From: Gemmatimonadales bacterium UBA2975
GTDB taxonomy: Bacteria > Gemmatimonadota > Gemmatimonadetes > Longimicrobiales > Gaopeijiaceae
Assembly (NCBI GenBank): GCA_002348265.1
Contig: DEAT01000088.1
Coordinates: forward strand, 1 to 32,476
Direction of reading: 5' to 3'
Length of the DNA stretch: 32,476 nt
Shown here: piece after piece, positions 8,259 through 15,468 of the stretch
Numbering within the stretch: position 1 is the first letter of the stretch
Layout of the letters: each line of letters starts with the position of its first letter
Made by a program: the position numbers and the translations under genes
Notes under the pieces: generated by a model
The model's input: the letters and a program-made list of their open reading frames with translations, nothing else
Databases searched by the model: none
What the model was told of the DNA's origin: nothing

Positions 8259-8852
8259 ATGAAGTTTTTCAAGCTGATTCCTGCGGTGGCATTGTTTTTC
8301 ACCGCTTGTGGAGGCGGCGAGCCTGAAGCTACGGCTGATGCTCCGGCGACGGAGCCGGCAGCTGCGGTGGCACCGGCTGGTCCGGCGGCACCCACTGGTC
8401 CTATGACTATTCCCGATTGGTACCAAGTCGATCACGATGCCAAAACGGTTCGGTTGGTCATGGTGGCTGGAGAAACGCCGGAAAACAATTACTGGAGCTA
8501 CAATGGCACGATCCGTGGCGAGCTGGCGATAACGGTGCCCGAGGGCTACGAGGTCACGATAGAGTTTGAGAATCGTGATCCGAATATGGCACACAGTGTT
8601 GGGATCTCCACGGAGCTGGTCAATTTCACAGTCCCACCTGTGCCGGAACCGGTTTTTGCCGGAGCGATCACAGAAAACCCGCAGTCAATGATTGATGGCA
8701 CAATGCCGGGTGACACTGAGACGATCACGTTCGTCGCAGATGTTGCGGGCAACTACTCAATGGTCTGCTATATCGCGGGTCATTCAGCGATTGGGATGTG
8801 GCATTTCTTCAATGTTTCCGCTGACGGGGCCGCTGGAGTTCAGGGTCTCTGA
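8259..8852 (+). CDS. Sulfocyanin-like cupredoxin lipoprotein
   Basis: This 197-residue protein has a lipoprotein signal (F-F-T-A-C, Cys17), then an Ala/Pro-rich linker to about residue 50, then a cupredoxin domain. The type-1 copper ligands are clear: His112 in M-A-H-S-V-G-I, and Cys170, His175 and Met180 in a C-x4-H-x4-M loop near the C-terminus. N-terminal His plus this loop match sulfocyanin-type blue copper proteins, which carry electrons between membrane oxidases or other periplasmic partners. AGAGGA lies about ten bases upstream of the ATG. The gene is probably monocistronic: it has its own leader and is followed by a strong hairpin. The partner is not visible here. Confidence 0.85.
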   Translation: MKFFKLIPAVALFFTACGGGEPEATADAPATEPAAAVAPAGPAAPTGPMTIPDWYQVDHDAKTVRLVMVAGETPENNYWSYNGTIRGELAITVPEGYEVTIEFENRDPNMAHSVGISTELVNFTVPPVPEPVFAGAITENPQSMIDGTMPGDTETITFVADVAGNYSMVCYIAGHSAIGMWHFFNVSADGAAGVQGL

Positions 8853-8883
8853 TACCCTTTGCGGTTCCCGAGTAGTACGGTGA

Positions 8884-8922
8884 TTAGGCGGGCGTTCCTT
8901 GTAAAAAGGGGCGCCCGCCTAA
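8884..8922 (+). terminator. Strong hairpin between convergent genes, probable bidirectional terminator
   Basis: TTAGGCGGGCG (8884-8894) pairs perfectly with CGCCCGCCTAA (8912-8922). The stem continues inward through two G-T wobbles, two G-C and two A-T pairs to a 5-nt loop (8901-8905), about 17 bp in all. It lies 31 bases after the sulfocyanin-like stop and 41 bases past the stop of the minus-strand terC gene. The position suits termination in both directions. There is no downstream T-tract, so it is not a textbook intrinsic terminator. Confidence 0.65.
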
Positions 8923-8963
8923 GCACGAACCAGAGAGTGGATAAGACAGTAACACTGGGCATT

Positions 8964-9728
8964 CTAGGGCGTTTTGGGATCAGTGGCTCTCATCTGCGGT
9001 CCGCGTAGGCGGACCGGTCCTTGGTGGGGTCGAGCAATACGAAGATTGATGATCTCCACGAAGACTGAGAAGCCCATTGCAAAATAGATGTACCCTTTGG
9101 GTATGTGTTGACCCATACCTTCAGCCACGAGGGACATCCCGATCAGCAGTAAGAAGGAAAGCGCCAGAACCTTAACCGTGGGACGGGCACTGACGAATGC
9201 GCTGACTTTCTCTGCTGACACGATCATAAAGGCTCCAGCAATGAGTACAGCGATCACCATCACTGGGAGATGGTCGGCGATACCAACTGCCGTGATGACA
9301 GAGTCTAGAGAGAAGACGATGTCCAAGAGAGCGATTTGTGCTACAACTGAAGTAAAAGAAGCATGGCCTTTTTGGTTCTCTCGTTGGTTCTCTCCTTCCA
9401 GCTTATGATGGAGCTCTCTGGTCGCCTTAAAGAGTAGAAAAACTCCCCCTATGGTTAGGATCAGGTCGCGGCCTGAAAAAGCATGACCGAAAACCGCAAA
9501 CAGGGGCTCGGTCAGCCGCATGATCCATACGATTGAGAAGAGAAGAAGAATCCGTGTAGAGATCGCGACTGTGAGTCCTATCCTGCGAGCTCGCGAGCGT
9601 AGTTCCGTCTTCACGCGGTCCGAGAGGATCGCTATGAAAATGATGTTGTCGATCCCAAGAATGATCTCGAGGATCGTCAGTGTCAGAAGGGCAATCCAAG
9701 CCTCGGGGCTGCTGATCCATTCAATCAT
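8964..9728 (-). CDS. TerC-family integral membrane protein
   Basis: This 254-residue protein has about seven hydrophobic helices and the TerC hallmarks: E-x3-G-I-D-N in helix 1 (about 21-28), a charged loop with a Glu/Asn/Gln-rich segment, and L-D-I-V-F-S-L-D-S-V in the middle, whose acidic residues lie within the membrane. TerC proteins are linked to metal (manganese) efflux or to metal loading of exported proteins, and were named from tellurite resistance; which applies here is unknown. It is convergent with the sulfocyanin-like gene and divergent from the marR gene, across a 323-bp gap. Confidence 0.88.
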   Translation of the reverse strand: MIEWISSPEAWIALLTLTILEIILGIDNIIFIAILSDRVKTELRSRARRIGLTVAISTRILLLFSIVWIMRLTEPLFAVFGHAFSGRDLILTIGGVFLLFKATRELHHKLEGENQRENQKGHASFTSVVAQIALLDIVFSLDSVITAVGIADHLPVMVIAVLIAGAFMIVSAEKVSAFVSARPTVKVLALSFLLLIGMSLVAEGMGQHIPKGYIYFAMGFSVFVEIINLRIARPHQGPVRLRGPQMRATDPKTP

Positions 9729-10008
9729 GTCGTGTCAGAGCTGCGGAAGGGGGTCCAGGTGCTGGCCCGGGATCGGGCGTCTTTAGCAGAATATGATCAA
9801 GGTAGTCGCAGCGGGTACCTGATCCAAAGAGCTGTGGCTTCACTCTCAGGCCAAGCTTTCTTCGAAGAGAAGAGCGAATTCCTTCGGTCCGTGTTCTGCG
9901 CGGATTCGGCATCCGAGCCGTTTGCTTTCCCAACGAATCCTTCCGCGGATCGGGGTTCGAGCCTCTTTCCGCGCTCAATAAGCCTGTATCATGAACTATG
10001 GCCACGAT
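9729..10008. other. Intergenic region between terC and marR-like genes, no gene recognised
   Basis: This stretch has partly open frames on both strands (9732-10025 plus, 9721-10005 minus), but neither product resembles a known family and neither has a clear ribosome-binding site. It should hold the minus-strand promoter and leader of terC. TerC genes are often preceded by the yybP-ykoY manganese riboswitch; I did not find its conserved core by eye. Confidence 0.4.
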
Positions 10009-10041
10009 TAATTAATTTGATTTGACGAATCAAATTAATTA
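10009..10041. promoter_or_regulatory. Perfect 14-bp AT-rich palindrome, probable MarR operator
   Basis: TAATTAATTTGATT (10009-10022) and AATCAAATTAATTA (10028-10041) are exact inverted repeats around the 5-bp centre TGACG. The site ends 10 bp before the ATG of the MarR-family gene. Long AT-rich palindromes at this position are typical autoregulatory operators of MarR proteins. It could also act on the divergent terC gene, although it is about 280 bp from that start. Confidence 0.75.
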
Positions 10042-10048
10042 CTATATT
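10022..10048 (+). promoter_or_regulatory. Candidate marR promoter inside the palindrome
   Basis: TTGACG (10022-10027) forms the palindrome's centre and is close to a -35 box. TATATT (10043-10048) is a plausible -10 box, with a short 15-bp spacer. The predicted transcription start falls within a few bases of the ATG at 10052, which implies a leaderless mRNA and repression by direct occlusion. Confidence 0.45.
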
Positions 10049-10051
10049 GGC

Positions 10052-10570
10052 ATGTCTAATGTAGATTTTGTGCTGCATACGCTCCCACGCATCACCGAGA
10101 GGCTAAGGCTGAGGTTTTGGGAGGCGCTTCCGTCCGATGTCCAGGTTACGGAGCATCAGTTGAGGCTTCTTAGGCAGATGGATGACGTTGACCCGGTTAT
10201 GGTTGGGGAACTCGCCGAGTACCTAGGCGTTACCATGTCGACGATGTCTCTGAACCTAAAAAGACTCGAAGTGGCGGGACTTATAACGAGGAGTAGGGAC
10301 CCTGCTGATAGGAGGGTGATGAATGTTCTTCTTACCCCTGAAGGCAGGGCTATCCGTGACGCTGCTCCCCCTCTTGATCCAGACCGAGTGGACGCGGTGC
10401 TTATGAGTATGCGATCCGAGGAGCGCGATCGGGCTCTGAACGGGCTCAGTATTCTTGCTGAGGCAACATCCAGATTGGAAGCCGACCACAATCGGTACGT
10501 GGAGGGTCTCGCTGGCGGAATAGGGTCTGCGAGTTCGGGATCAGAGGAGGTTTTGCCCGAATCCAGCTAA
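10052..10570 (+). CDS. MarR-family transcriptional regulator
   Basis: This 172-residue protein has the MarR winged-helix layout: an N-terminal dimerisation helix, a helix-turn-helix (V-G-E-L-A-E-Y-L-G-V-T-M-S-T-M-S, about 51-66), a recognition-helix region ending R-L-E-V-A-G-L-I, and the wing motif D-P-A-D-R-R (83-88). I chose the ATG at 10052; the TTG at 10022 in the same frame lies inside the operator and is unlikely. No Shine-Dalgarno sequence is visible, which fits a leaderless transcript. The palindrome overlapping its promoter suggests autorepression. The ligand is unknown. A secreted peptidase gene follows 115 bp downstream. Confidence 0.87.
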   Translation: MSNVDFVLHTLPRITERLRLRFWEALPSDVQVTEHQLRLLRQMDDVDPVMVGELAEYLGVTMSTMSLNLKRLEVAGLITRSRDPADRRVMNVLLTPEGRAIRDAAPPLDPDRVDAVLMSMRSEERDRALNGLSILAEATSRLEADHNRYVEGLAGGIGSASSGSEEVLPESS

Positions 10571-10685
10571 GCAGGGCCTGTTTCAGGTACTGCGAGACTC
10601 GGAACTCTGAGGCGACCCATCGCAAGCTATACGGATTGCCAAGGGCTTACTACGTTTTCCTCCCAAACTCAAACTGGAATCTGGC

Positions 10686-12254
10686 ATGATCCGTTTTCGC
10701 TACCTGCTGATACTAGCAATCGTCGTTACCTATAGCGCTACGGAAGACAACGCTGCAGAGGCTCAGGAGTCGTTCGACCACCTTCTGACTCGGGCGGAAG
10801 CTACCGATTTTATAGAGACGAGCAGCTATGAGGATGTCATGGCTTTTGCTGAAGCGCTTGCAGCAGGCTCAGACGAAATCCACCTGACCAACTTCGGATA
10901 TACCAACGAGGGAAGGCGATTGCCGCTGTTAGTACTCGGCGCCCCAGATGCATCTCCTCAAGCAGTGCTCAGTACCGGTAAAACCAGAATCTATCTGCAG
11001 GGAAACATCCACGCGGGAGAGGTCTGCGGTAAAGAAGCCTTACAAATGCTCCTGCGCGACTACGCACGCGGGCATTATCCGTCATGGGCCGACGATCTCG
11101 TACTCTTGATTGCGCCAATTTACAATGCTGATGGTAACGAGCGAGTTGATCTTCGGAACAGGCCTCGACAGCACGGCCCTCTTGGTGGGATGGGTCAGCG
11201 TCCGAATGCCCAAGGACTCGATCTCAATCGGGATCATATGAAGTTGGATTCCCCGGAGGCGAGGTCGTTGGTCAAGATGATGACCGCCTACGATCCGCAC
11301 GTGGGGGTTGATCTGCACACCACTAATGGGACCCGGCATGCATACCGCCTCACTTATTCTCCCCCGCTACACCCCAACACACCCGGATCAATCGATTCGT
11401 TTCTGCGTGATGAATGGCTTCCCACCGTTACCGATCGAATCAAGGAAAAGCACGGGTGGGACTACTACTACTATGGGAATACGAGTCAGCGCCGTCCTGG
11501 TTGGTACACGTTTGATCACAGGCCTCGTTTCAACAACAACTATATTGGGCTGCGTAACCGGATGGCGATCCTATCTGAGGCATACGCATATGATACGTTC
11601 AAGGATCGGGTGATGAGCACTCTCTGGTTCGTTGAGGAGATCCTCGATTTTGCGCGGGAGAACGCTGAGAGTATCCGAGATTTAGTGAGGGAAGCGGATG
11701 CTAGTGTGGTCGGGATGGAGTTGGCGACGAGAGCTACATTCGAGAGATCGCCCTCTGAAGTCGAGATTCTGATGGGAGAGGTTGCGGAGGAGAGGCATCC
11801 ACAGACCGGGGAGATTATTCTTCGCCGCCAAGAGGTGTCTAAGCCGGTGTTGATGCACGAATTTGGGACATTCTCACCTACCGAAGTTGAAGTAGCGCCT
11901 GCTTTTTACTACATCCTTCCGGAAGCGGAAAGCGCAATTGAGCGGCTTCGTGCTCACGGGGTTGAGACTGGGATGGCGCCGGTCGGTGAAATCCAAGTCG
12001 AACACTTCATAGTGGATTCAGCGACGATAGCTGATCGTTCTTTTCAAGGACGCAACGAACGCGTCGTGTTCGGTGCTTGGCAATCCATTACTCGTGCATT
12101 ACCGCCTGGTACGATAGCGGTGTCCGTGGATCAGCCTCTTGGTCGACTGGCTTTCACCTTATTGGAACCACGCTCCGATGACGGGTTCGCTAACTGGGCG
12201 ATCTTAGATGATCAAATCGACGAGGGGCGGTACCCGGTCATGAGAGCTCATTAA
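10686..12254 (+). CDS. Secreted M14-family zinc carboxypeptidase
   Basis: This 522-residue protein has an N-terminal signal peptide (M-I-R-F-R-Y-L-L then a hydrophobic run, with cleavage near A-E-A-Q). The M14 catalytic core follows: H-A-G-E (zinc ligands His109 and Glu112), L-N-R-D (about 180-183, the substrate-carboxylate arginine region), D-L-H-T-T (zinc ligand His211), and a late E in L-S-E-A-Y-A-Y (Glu298) as probable catalytic base. The C-terminal 200 residues form an additional domain without a recognised motif. It probably trims peptides in the periplasm or outside the cell. Confidence 0.87.
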   Translation: MIRFRYLLILAIVVTYSATEDNAAEAQESFDHLLTRAEATDFIETSSYEDVMAFAEALAAGSDEIHLTNFGYTNEGRRLPLLVLGAPDASPQAVLSTGKTRIYLQGNIHAGEVCGKEALQMLLRDYARGHYPSWADDLVLLIAPIYNADGNERVDLRNRPRQHGPLGGMGQRPNAQGLDLNRDHMKLDSPEARSLVKMMTAYDPHVGVDLHTTNGTRHAYRLTYSPPLHPNTPGSIDSFLRDEWLPTVTDRIKEKHGWDYYYYGNTSQRRPGWYTFDHRPRFNNNYIGLRNRMAILSEAYAYDTFKDRVMSTLWFVEEILDFARENAESIRDLVREADASVVGMELATRATFERSPSEVEILMGEVAEERHPQTGEIILRRQEVSKPVLMHEFGTFSPTEVEVAPAFYYILPEAESAIERLRAHGVETGMAPVGEIQVEHFIVDSATIADRSFQGRNERVVFGAWQSITRALPPGTIAVSVDQPLGRLAFTLLEPRSDDGFANWAILDDQIDEGRYPVMRAH

Positions 12255-12297
12255 GGAGACCCGTGTCAATCGTTGGTGGTCCTTATCCTTTGAGTTA

Positions 12298-13437
12298 CTA
12301 AAGAGGCAGCACTTCCACATTGAGATCCAGGTAGACATCTCGGTCACGAAGGTGTTCGATAACTGCATCGTACGCCTCTTGATTGCGCCCAACCATTTCC
12401 GGTGTGGCTAGGCCAGGCTGAGCCCAGATTCCTCCAGCTATGAGTTTTACCATGGAGGTGCACGTGTATCCCGTAGTGCGAGCCACGGACATCGTTTCAG
12501 TGGCAGGGTTGTAGTGATCTACCATGCTGAACGTGTGCCGCTGCCGCTGACCGTCTTTGGTCCCCTCAATGACAATGCGAAGAATGGTGAGGTCGAGATC
12601 TCCTTCCTCGAATCGCCAAGCGTCGAAAAGGAGTGACTCGGTCACATCTCTAGGAATCACGCTTCCGGATGCGGCTTGGACAGGTTCTGATGAGAAAAAA
12701 CCGGCTTCTCGTAACGTTTGCATCCGTGCCGCGTGACCGGGATACCTCAGCGTTTTTTCGACCATATTGGGCGTCGCGCAATTCCATAGCAATGAGCGCA
12801 GGCCGTCGGTATTAAACGCTTCGAGACTTCCGATGCCTGGGACGTCGATCAGTTCGGTGTCGGTCAGTGCTGGCTTAGTCACAACCCGACCGGCTTGTCT
12901 CTGACGCGCAGGTCGGACGTACTCCTCAATGACGTCGGCTGGCGAAAAAGGCGCCTTGTACTCCCACGGCAAGACGCGTTCTTTTGGAAGACCACCCGCA
13001 AAGCATACGTAAGACTCCGTTTCGTCGAAGTGTTCCTCACGGTTCCCGAGCACGAGGTTGCTGAGTCCTGGTGCGACGCCACAGTCTACCAAGCAAGGAA
13101 CTGCGGCGTTCGCGGCTAGGTCTTGAAGCCCGGCCGAGTCTTCCTCAAAGAAAGAAATGTCGACGATTGGTCGACCTTCCTGGAGTACTCTTTTTACGGT
13201 GCGGTATCCCATGAATCCGGGGACTGCGCCAACCACTAAGTCTGCGTCTTTCACCGCCCGACTGACATTCTCAATCTGTGATAGGTCAGCGACAACTCCG
13301 TCTGCACCGAAGCGCGTCATCTTCTCAACCGCTACCGGGTCGATATCCACGACGAGCACTTTGAATTCATCTTCGGCGGTCAGGTCACGTACGATTGCGC
13401 TGCCCACACGGCCTCCGCCCAGCACCACGATATACAG
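12298..13437 (-). CDS. Saccharopine dehydrogenase/lysine-6-dehydrogenase-like protein, probable CTG start
   Basis: This NAD(P)-dependent oxidoreductase homologue (379 residues from the CTG) opens with a Rossmann motif (V-V-L-G-G-G-R-V-G-S-A-I), followed by V-D-I-D at strand 2 and V-G-A-V-P-G at strand 4. It continues with D-C-G-V-A-P-G-L-S and a C-terminal catalytic domain, as in the saccharopine dehydrogenase-like family; the substrate is probably an amino acid or imine. The first conventional start, GTG at 13428, would begin in the middle of beta-strand 1. Reading back gives CTG-TAT-ATC before an in-frame TGA at 13441-13443. GGAGG (plus-strand CCTCC at 13445-13449) lies seven bases before the CTG, so I take CTG at 13437 as the start. 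Confidence 0.8.
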   Translation of the reverse strand: MYIVVLGGGRVGSAIVRDLTAEDEFKVLVVDIDPVAVEKMTRFGADGVVADLSQIENVSRAVKDADLVVGAVPGFMGYRTVKRVLQEGRPIVDISFFEEDSAGLQDLAANAAVPCLVDCGVAPGLSNLVLGNREEHFDETESYVCFAGGLPKERVLPWEYKAPFSPADVIEEYVRPARQRQAGRVVTKPALTDTELIDVPGIGSLEAFNTDGLRSLLWNCATPNMVEKTLRYPGHAARMQTLREAGFFSSEPVQAASGSVIPRDVTESLLFDAWRFEEGDLDLTILRIVIEGTKDGQRQRHTFSMVDHYNPATETMSVARTTGYTCTSMVKLIAGGIWAQPGLATPEMVGRNQEAYDAVIEHLRDRDVYLDLNVEVLPL

Positions 13438-13842
13438 GATTCATCCTCCGGATAGATTCGGCTGAATGCCCGAGGAATCAGTCCATACTCACGTCTGTGT
13501 GCAAGGGGTGATCACTACATCGTCCAAAAAGTGCAGGGTTAGGAGCCTGAACGAGGTGAGGGGTCAGGGAGAAACGGATCGGGTAATTTTGCGAGGTCTC
13601 CGTTCAGGTCAGGAACTGGAGACTCTCTTGATGAGTCTTTTCCGCGGATTGAGGACTAACGAGCTCAAGTCCTAGATAGAATGTGCCTTTATTTCGTGCT
13701 CATTAGCTGGATGAGGACTAATGTCACATTATCAAGCGGCAGTTTGGCCCGGTTCATGCTCAAGTTTCATTGTCTGGTGTCTCCGACTGGGGTGCTGCAT
13801 ACTTGGAGTCGAAAATCATCTTCCGGGGCTGAACTTAGCTTT
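13438..13842. other. 405-bp region with no recognised gene
   Basis: A 69-codon plus-strand frame (13466-13675) is open, but its product resembles nothing I know. The frame of the next gene is open back to 13681, but that extension is not signal-peptide-like. The sequence TGAGGACTAA occurs twice (13650-13659 and 13712-13721). Two short inverted repeats are present: AGGACT/AGTCCT (13652-13673) and CATTAG/CTAATG (13701-13723). This is probably regulatory or leader DNA for the downstream set. Confidence 0.4.
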
Positions 13843-14373
13843 ATGCGGCGATCTCTCCTCATATTTACGTTTCTCTTGGCTTCGGCTGCACCTATTACGG
13901 GTCAAGAGTCTCCGGCTGCAAATGCGGATTACTTGAGTGCCGTTGCACGATTCTTCAGTCTGCCCTCTAACGAAGTGTCAATTCTTAGTGAGTGGGAGAT
14001 ACCAGTTGATGAAATTCCAGTTGTCCTCTTCGTGGCTCGGCGAAGTGGTGTGTCCCCCGAAGCTTTGGTGGCTTTGCGCCAAGCTGGCAGGAACTGGTCA
14101 GAGCTAGCAGCACGATATGGGGTTGGTGCGTCTGCTCTGCACGTCCCTGTGCCAGAAGATGCTCAAGTAGGAGCGCTTGAGCGGGTCTACAATGGATACC
14201 GGAGTACACCAGTTGCACGCTGGGGTAATATCCGATTGTCTCACGACGAAGTGGTAGACATGGTGAACGTCCGTATGATTTCTCAGTCCCTCGGGCTACC
14301 CGCCGCGAGAGTTATTGGGGAGACAGGGGCCGGTACCTCTCACGTTGACTTGTACGCGCGGCTCAGGGACTGA
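13843..14373 (+). CDS. Secreted protein of unknown function
   Basis: I do not recognise this 176-residue protein. From the ATG at 13843 it starts with a clear signal peptide (M-R-R-S-L-L-I-F, hydrophobic run, cleavage near I-T-G-Q). The mature part contains a V-V-L-F-V-A-R-R-S-G-V-S-P-E-A-L segment followed by R-N-W-S-E-L-A-A-R-Y-G, a helical pattern that could be a small helix-turn-helix-like or repeat fold. Earlier in-frame ATGs at 13681 and beyond would bury the signal peptide, so I rejected them. The flavoprotein gene follows ten bases downstream, so the two are probably co-transcribed. Confidence 0.65.
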   Translation: MRRSLLIFTFLLASAAPITGQESPAANADYLSAVARFFSLPSNEVSILSEWEIPVDEIPVVLFVARRSGVSPEALVALRQAGRNWSELAARYGVGASALHVPVPEDAQVGALERVYNGYRSTPVARWGNIRLSHDEVVDMVNVRMISQSLGLPAARVIGETGAGTSHVDLYARLRD

Positions 14374-14383
14374 CGACGACGAT

Positions 14384-15058
14384 ATGCCGAGAGCAGATTT
14401 CGTCCCACTCGAGACCTTTCGTGAACTCCCTCTGAAGGAAATGAGAGTTGCCGCGCGTGAGTTTCTCGAGAAGATGCGTAGGCGTCGCACAGTCAGAGAG
14501 TTTGCGAGTCGAGCTGTGCCCCGAGATGTAATAGAGGATTGTTTGCTCGCGGCCGGTACGGCTCCTAATGGGGCGAATCGTCAGCCATGGCGTTTTGTGG
14601 TCGTGGGGGATCCAGAGACTAAGGCTGAGATCCGGAGCGAAGCGGAGGTGGAGGAGCTCGCTTTCTACAAGGGCGGGAAGGCGTCGGAAGAATGGTTGGA
14701 GGCCCTGGAGCATTTAGGTACGGATGAGCACAAGCCGTTCCTCGAAGAAGCTCCATGGTTGATTGTCATCTTTGCCGAAACTTACGAGTTAATGGAGGAC
14801 GGTTCGAAGACCAAGAACTACTACGTAAGCGAATCTGTCGGCATCGCAACTGGTATGCTCATTACGGCTTTACACCATGCGGGACTAGTCACGCTGACGC
14901 ATACTCCTTCTCCAATGAAATTCCTCAATGGGTTATTGGGACGCCCGGATAATGAACGTCCATTCCTGATTCTGGTTGTGGGTTATCCGGACGAAGACGC
15001 TACAGTCCCGGATATCACCAAGAAGCCGATCGAGGACATCGCGATCTTCATTGAGTAG
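14384..15058 (+). CDS. Nitroreductase-fold flavoprotein resembling iodotyrosine deiodinase
   Basis: This 224-residue protein has an Arg-rich FMN-phosphate site (M-R-R-R-R-T-V-R-E-F, 31-40), A-G-T-A-P-N-G-A-N-R-Q-P-W (57-69) and the late L-G-R-P-x-x-E-R-P-F segment followed by V-G-Y-P. By recall, the pattern follows iodotyrosine deiodinase (IYD) closely, including the Glu-Tyr-Lys lid that binds the halotyrosine zwitterion: Glu91 and Tyr95, then Lys117 just before F-L-E-E-A-P. IYD-type enzymes reductively remove halide from halotyrosines. The ATG at 14384 follows the previous stop by ten bases; the upstream in-frame ATG at 14315 would overlap that gene. The ArsC-like gene starts 20 bases downstream. 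Another nitroreductase activity cannot be excluded. Confidence 0.82.
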   Translation: MPRADFVPLETFRELPLKEMRVAAREFLEKMRRRRTVREFASRAVPRDVIEDCLLAAGTAPNGANRQPWRFVVVGDPETKAEIRSEAEVEELAFYKGGKASEEWLEALEHLGTDEHKPFLEEAPWLIVIFAETYELMEDGSKTKNYYVSESVGIATGMLITALHHAGLVTLTHTPSPMKFLNGLLGRPDNERPFLILVVGYPDEDATVPDITKKPIEDIAIFIE

Positions 15059-15078
15059 TGCCTTGAACTGAAACGATA

Positions 15079-15423
15079 ATGTTGACCGTATACGAAAAAC
15101 CGACCTGAACCACCTGCAGGAAGCTCGTGCAGCTTCTCGAGGAAGAAGGCTTGGACTTCGAGCGTGTGAACTACTTTGTCGAGCCGCTCGATGAGATCAC
15201 ATTGCGCGCGATTTTGAGTAAAGCAGGGCTGTCACCTCGAGATGTGATTCGCACGCGTGACCGCGTGTACAGTGAGCTTAACTTGGAATCTGACGGTCTC
15301 AGTGATGACGTACTCTTGGCAGCCTTGGTAGAGCATCCCAGCCTACTCCAGCGACCGATCATCGTCAGGGGGGATAGTGCCGTGCTTGGTCGGCCGATCG
15401 AAAACGTAAGAGCACTGTTCTAA
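15079..15423 (+). CDS. ArsC/Spx-family redox protein with in-frame TGA, probable selenoprotein
   Basis: Translating from the ATG at 15079 gives M-L-T-V-Y-E-K-P-T, then TGA (15106-15108), then T-T-C-R-K and a full ArsC-family body to the stop at 15421-15423: 114 residues if TGA is read. Relatives carry C-T-T-C-R-K here, so TGA replaces the catalytic first Cys and gives U10-x-x-C13. The rest is intact and family-like (N-Y-F-V-E-P-L, L-S-P-R-D-V-I-R-T, L-L-Q-R-P-I-I-V). A hairpin with bacterial SECIS geometry follows the TGA. The only conventional start after the TGA (GTG 15127) would delete strand 1 and the active site. I infer selenocysteine insertion; a sequencing error or point nonsense mutation is the alternative. 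Function: thiol-based reductase, arsenate or otherwise. Confidence 0.75.
15117..15139 (+). promoter_or_regulatory. Candidate bacterial SECIS hairpin after the in-frame TGA
   Basis: Bases 15119-15125 (GGAAGCT) pair with 15131-15137 (AGCTTCT), giving seven pairs with one G-U at the base. The apical loop is CGUGC (15126-15130). A C-G pair (15117/15139) extends the stem past an A-C mismatch. The loop starts 18 bases after the TGA and has G as its second base. Both agree with what I recall of bacterial SECIS rules (loop roughly 16-37 nt from UGA, G among the first two loop bases). It lies inside the coding sequence, as expected for bacteria. Confidence 0.55.
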
Positions 15424-15468
15424 ATCGCAGATGATCGGAAGTATGAGCCCTGTGTGGAACCGCAGACC

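Noticed and set aside
9940..9975. tRNA-like GGTTCGA T-loop sequence
   Set aside because: No matching acceptor, D or anticodon stems could be formed around it on either strand.
9729..10008. yybP-ykoY manganese riboswitch upstream of terC
   Set aside because: Expected from family context, but the conserved core was not found by eye on the minus strand; a covariance-model scan would settle it.
13681..13842. N-terminal extension of the secreted unknown protein from ATG 13681
   Set aside because: The ATG at 13843 begins a typical signal peptide, while the extension would place it 54 residues inside the protein.
15127..15423. ArsC-like gene starting at GTG 15127
   Set aside because: This start removes the first beta-strand and the whole active-site loop, which are intact upstream if the TGA at 15106-15108 is read through.
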